Below, one piece after another: positions 4,937-6,572 of a DNA stretch of 6,572 nucleotides. The notes beneath the pieces were generated by a model. It made no database searches. It was not told the origin of the DNA and was given only the letters and a program-made list of their open reading frames with translations. The stretch comes from Methylocystaceae bacterium (GTDB lineage: Bacteria; Pseudomonadota; Alphaproteobacteria; Rhizobiales; Beijerinckiaceae). The stretch's first letter is position 1, and each line of letters begins with the position of its first letter. The stretch is taken from NCBI GenBank assembly GCA_003152255.1, contig PLZT01000177.1, forward strand, positions 1 to 6,572, read 5' to 3'. A program made the translations under genes and the position numbers.

Positions 4937-5391
4937 GAGGTGTCGCCTCTTAAGCAGCGCGTCGTTCGAACGCGTCTCTTGACGTCGCCGCGCGCCGCTC
5001 CGATACCCGCCTGCGAAAGCGGTCGCGAACGAGCGAGAATTGCCGTTGTCCCGCAATGGGTAGCAGGAAGAAGTAACCCGCGGTTTAATCGGGCGGGGGC
5101 GCCTGCGGGTCAAGGCGCGTCGCGGCTCACTCGGGGCGACCGGCGAAACTAACTGTGCATCAACGGCGGGACGCGCTGAAAGCTCTTGCGGACGGCGCGG
5201 CTTTGCTGGCCAAGTTTGGTTGGCCAGTTCAATATGAGTCAAGGTATGATTCCGAGGCTGTTGGTATGCATGAGCGCCACGAATTCCCAAACCGCCTCCC
5301 GTGACGAACAGGCGGCGCACAAAGACGAAATGCTTTCGAGGATCTGACGTCCCGCAAGCAGTGAGCATCAACAAAAAGAGTCACACGTCAT
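4937..5391. other. Intergenic region with inverted repeats, no gene supported
   Basis: About 455 bases between the divergent Sel1 (-) and DUF4145 (+) genes. It contains the palindrome CGTTCGAACG (4963-4972), the hairpin CTGGCCAA-N6-TTGGCCAG (5206-5227), a possible plus-strand -10 TATGAT (5245-5250) without a good -35, and GTCATATGAC (5387-5396), a palindrome spanning the DUF4145 start codon. The sequence becomes AT-richer beyond about 5200, marking the change to the next gene's composition. A long open frame on the minus strand shows no recognisable protein. Confidence 0.45.
5206..5227. repeat. Perfect 8-bp inverted repeat
   Basis: CTGGCCAA (5206-5213) and TTGGCCAG (5220-5227) flank GTTTGG. 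It is placed between divergent genes, about 165 bases before the DUF4145 gene, and could be an operator or a remnant of inserted DNA. No T-run follows on the plus strand. Confidence 0.4.
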
Positions 5392-6042
5392 ATGACCGAT
5401 GTTCCCGTTACTCCTCCAATATTTGAATCTCAAGTTTTCAATTGTCCTTACTGCCGAGCTTATGCGAAACAGCTTTGGTATAAGGTTCTCGGACTGCAAT
5501 ATGGTAGCGGCTTCCAACGGCAAACTGAATCGCTAAGGCTATCTTTCTGTTCTCACTGCAATCAACCCGCCTATTGGCACGAGGGAGTGATGATCTATCC
5601 TCGGTTGCGAGCCACAAAGCCGCCGAACCCTGACTTGGACGAGAAAATCAGGCGCATTTACGAGGAAGCGGCCGACATTCGTCAGGATAGTGCAAGGGGC
5701 GCGGCGGCTTTGCTCCGCCTATGCGTTCAGTTGGTGTGCATCCAGTTGGGGGAGAGCGGCAAGAATATCAACGAAGACATAGGGAGCCTCGTCAGGAAAG
5801 GTCTCCCGGTTGAGGTTCAGCAAGCGCTCGATGTTGTGCGAGTAGTCGGCAACAACGCCGTGCATCCCGGACAAATCGATGTGGACGACCATGAGGATAC
5901 TGTTGAGGCCCTCTTTTCTCTCATCAATATGATCGCTGACCGCATGATAACACATCCAAAGCAGGTGGCTGGATTGTTCAGCGCTCTCCCGGCCTCTATA
6001 CAAGAGCAAATCGCCAAACGCGACGGCGCGAAACAGCCTTAA
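5392..6042 (+). CDS. DUF4145-domain protein with N-terminal zinc-ribbon-like CxxC pairs
   Basis: The 216-aa protein has CPYC (18-21) and CSHC (53-56), a likely four-Cys zinc ribbon, followed by a helical domain typical of DUF4145: DLDEKIRRIYEEAADIRQDS (81-100), GAAALLRLCVQLVCIQLG (103-120), then VVRVVGNNAVHPGQID (148-163), and a C-terminal helix from 165 to about 186. The GNNAVH segment recalls the polar Arg...His signature of HEPN-type helical domains, to which I believe DUF4145 is related; catalysis is not established. DUF4145 proteins often turn up beside restriction or defence genes, but their function is unknown and no such partner is visible. The ribosome-binding site before the ATG at 5392 is weak (AAGAG about 11 bases away). 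Its DNA is visibly AT-richer than its neighbours and it is flanked by inverted repeats, consistent with acquisition by transfer. It appears monocistronic. Confidence 0.8.
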   Translation: MTDVPVTPPIFESQVFNCPYCRAYAKQLWYKVLGLQYGSGFQRQTESLRLSFCSHCNQPAYWHEGVMIYPRLRATKPPNPDLDEKIRRIYEEAADIRQDSARGAAALLRLCVQLVCIQLGESGKNINEDIGSLVRKGLPVEVQQALDVVRVVGNNAVHPGQIDVDDHEDTVEALFSLINMIADRMITHPKQVAGLFSALPASIQEQIAKRDGAKQP

Positions 6043-6474
6043 TAGCAAGCCTAACTGACAATAACCCGTGGGAACTCGTCATTGCGAGGAGGCGAAGCCG
6101 ACGAAGCAATCCAGGGGCCGCCCGCGACTCCTGGATTGCTTCGCTGCGCTCGCAATGACGGGCAACCGCTACACGCACGCTCCTTCCGCGAACCCGACGA
6201 CGTCGTGTATTGGAACAGCAGTCTTGCTCAAGATAGATGTAACGATACGCCAGCGGCGCCGCCAGCGCGCTATCGTGGAAGCCGAACAGGATTAGACTAA
6301 GCTATGATAAGCCCGCGTGGCGGCTTAGGCATGGGTTAATAATGGCAAAAATATATATAACTTAACCATTCGTCTCTGGCCACAAACTTAAATTCCTACC
6401 AATAGCTCAGCTTGATTTATCGGGTCGGGCTACTACGTCCCCTCTCACGCGAAAGGTGGTCCGGGAGAGCAATC
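6043..6474. other. Intergenic region holding repeats, no gene supported
   Basis: Beyond the palindrome at 6077-6160 there are: direct repeats CGCCAGCG (6248-6255 and 6260-6267) inside ACGATA...TATCGT (6242-6276), a hairpin TAAGCC-N8-GGCTTA (6308-6327), and an AT-rich patch around 6331-6370 with GGTTAA (6334-6339) and TTAACC (6362-6367) as inverted arms around ATATATATAA. The patch may hold promoter or architectural-protein sites for the DUF1328 gene, but no clear -35/-10 pair or EcfG-type motif was found. Confidence 0.4.
6077..6160. repeat. Large imperfect palindrome, GTCATTGCGAG/CAATGAC class
   Basis: The left arm starts CGTCATTGCGAG (6077) and runs to GAAGCAATCCAGG (ends 6115). The right arm starts CCTGGATTGCTTC (6130) and ends CTCGCAATGACG (6160). 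The arms pair strongly at both ends with mismatches in the middle (GAGGCGAAGCCGAC against GCTGCGC). This end sequence is a widespread intergenic repeat in alphaproteobacteria, known to me from many genomes and probably a non-autonomous mobile palindrome. It sits 34 bases after the DUF4145 stop and could serve as its transcription end. Confidence 0.8.
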
Positions 6475-6572
6475 ATGGGCAATCTGCTGTATTACGCGAT
6501 CGTGTTCCTGGTGGTCGCGTTGGTCGCCGCTGCTCTGGGATTTGGCGGTGTCGCGGGAACGGCGATGGAGGG
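6475..6572 (+). CDS. DUF1328 (YtjA-like) small membrane protein, 5' part only
   Basis: The first 32 codons read MGNLLYYAIVFLVVALVAAA, then LGFGGVAGTAME, and run off the window. The hydrophobic segment followed by LGFGGVAG is the start of DUF1328, a family of roughly 55-60 residues with two membrane helices. The start at 6475 is supported by GGGAGAG (6463-6469) five bases upstream. The family's function is unknown; in alphaproteobacteria these proteins are frequently associated with general stress conditions, but no stress-sigma motif is evident here. Confidence 0.85.
   Translation, partial: MGNLLYYAIVFLVVALVAAALGFGGVAGTAME

Noticed and set aside
4937..5374. In-frame N-terminal extension of the Sel1 protein by 146 codons
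   Set aside because: The signal peptide begins at the ATG at 4936, and the upstream translation is Arg/Pro-rich without recognisable domains and crosses a composition change.
6077..6160. Short CRISPR-like or tRNA-like structure
   Set aside because: It is a single palindrome without repeated units, and no cloverleaf can be drawn; it matches a common alphaproteobacterial intergenic repeat.

Overview
The window is GC-rich DNA with the codon use and repeat types of an alphaproteobacterium. A formaldehyde-activating enzyme homologue beside a copper-handling gene set, a PCuAC protein resembling the methanotroph-specific PmoF type, and Rhizobiales-like palindromic repeats together suggest a methylotroph, most likely a type II methanotroph (Methylocystis/Methylosinus-like). 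That assignment is an inference, because no 16S, pmo or mxa gene is present.

Layout: (1) 95-634 (+) is a divergent Fae-family gene, followed by a two-hairpin palindromic repeat (634-734). (2) 778-2815 (-) is a bufferin operon in the order bufA2-type precursor, bufB (MNIO/DUF692 enzyme), bufC (DUF2063 partner). bufB and bufC are translationally coupled, and a GC-rich hairpin separates bufA from bufBC. (3) 3065-3271 (-) is a 68-aa exported His-rich peptide whose leader closely matches the bufA leader. A 19-codon Cys/His micro-ORF and a perfect 9-bp hairpin follow it. (4) 3272-3610 is a divergent regulatory region with an AAACCTG-N6-CAGGTTT inverted repeat. (5) 3611-4327 (+) is a PCuAC-domain protein with a Tat-like signal and a long His/Met-rich tail. 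(6) 4436-4936 (-) is a small exported Sel1-repeat protein. (7) 5392-6042 (+) is an AT-richer DUF4145 protein with a CxxC...CxxC zinc-ribbon-like N-terminus. (8) 6077-6160 is a large imperfect palindrome of the GTCATTGCGAG...CAATGAC class. (9) 6475 to the end is the 5' part of a DUF1328 membrane protein.

Functional reading: 778-4327 looks like one periplasmic copper-handling island. BufB and BufC would modify Cys residues of the BufA precursor to make a copper-binding bufferin. The divergent PCuAC protein and the His-rich peptide would bind copper in the same compartment. The most interesting points are the leader shared by the bufferin precursor and an unrelated His-rich core, the His/Met-loaded PCuAC protein that lacks the usual Met ligands but may have an N-terminal His, and the Fae homologue lacking the expected active-site His.
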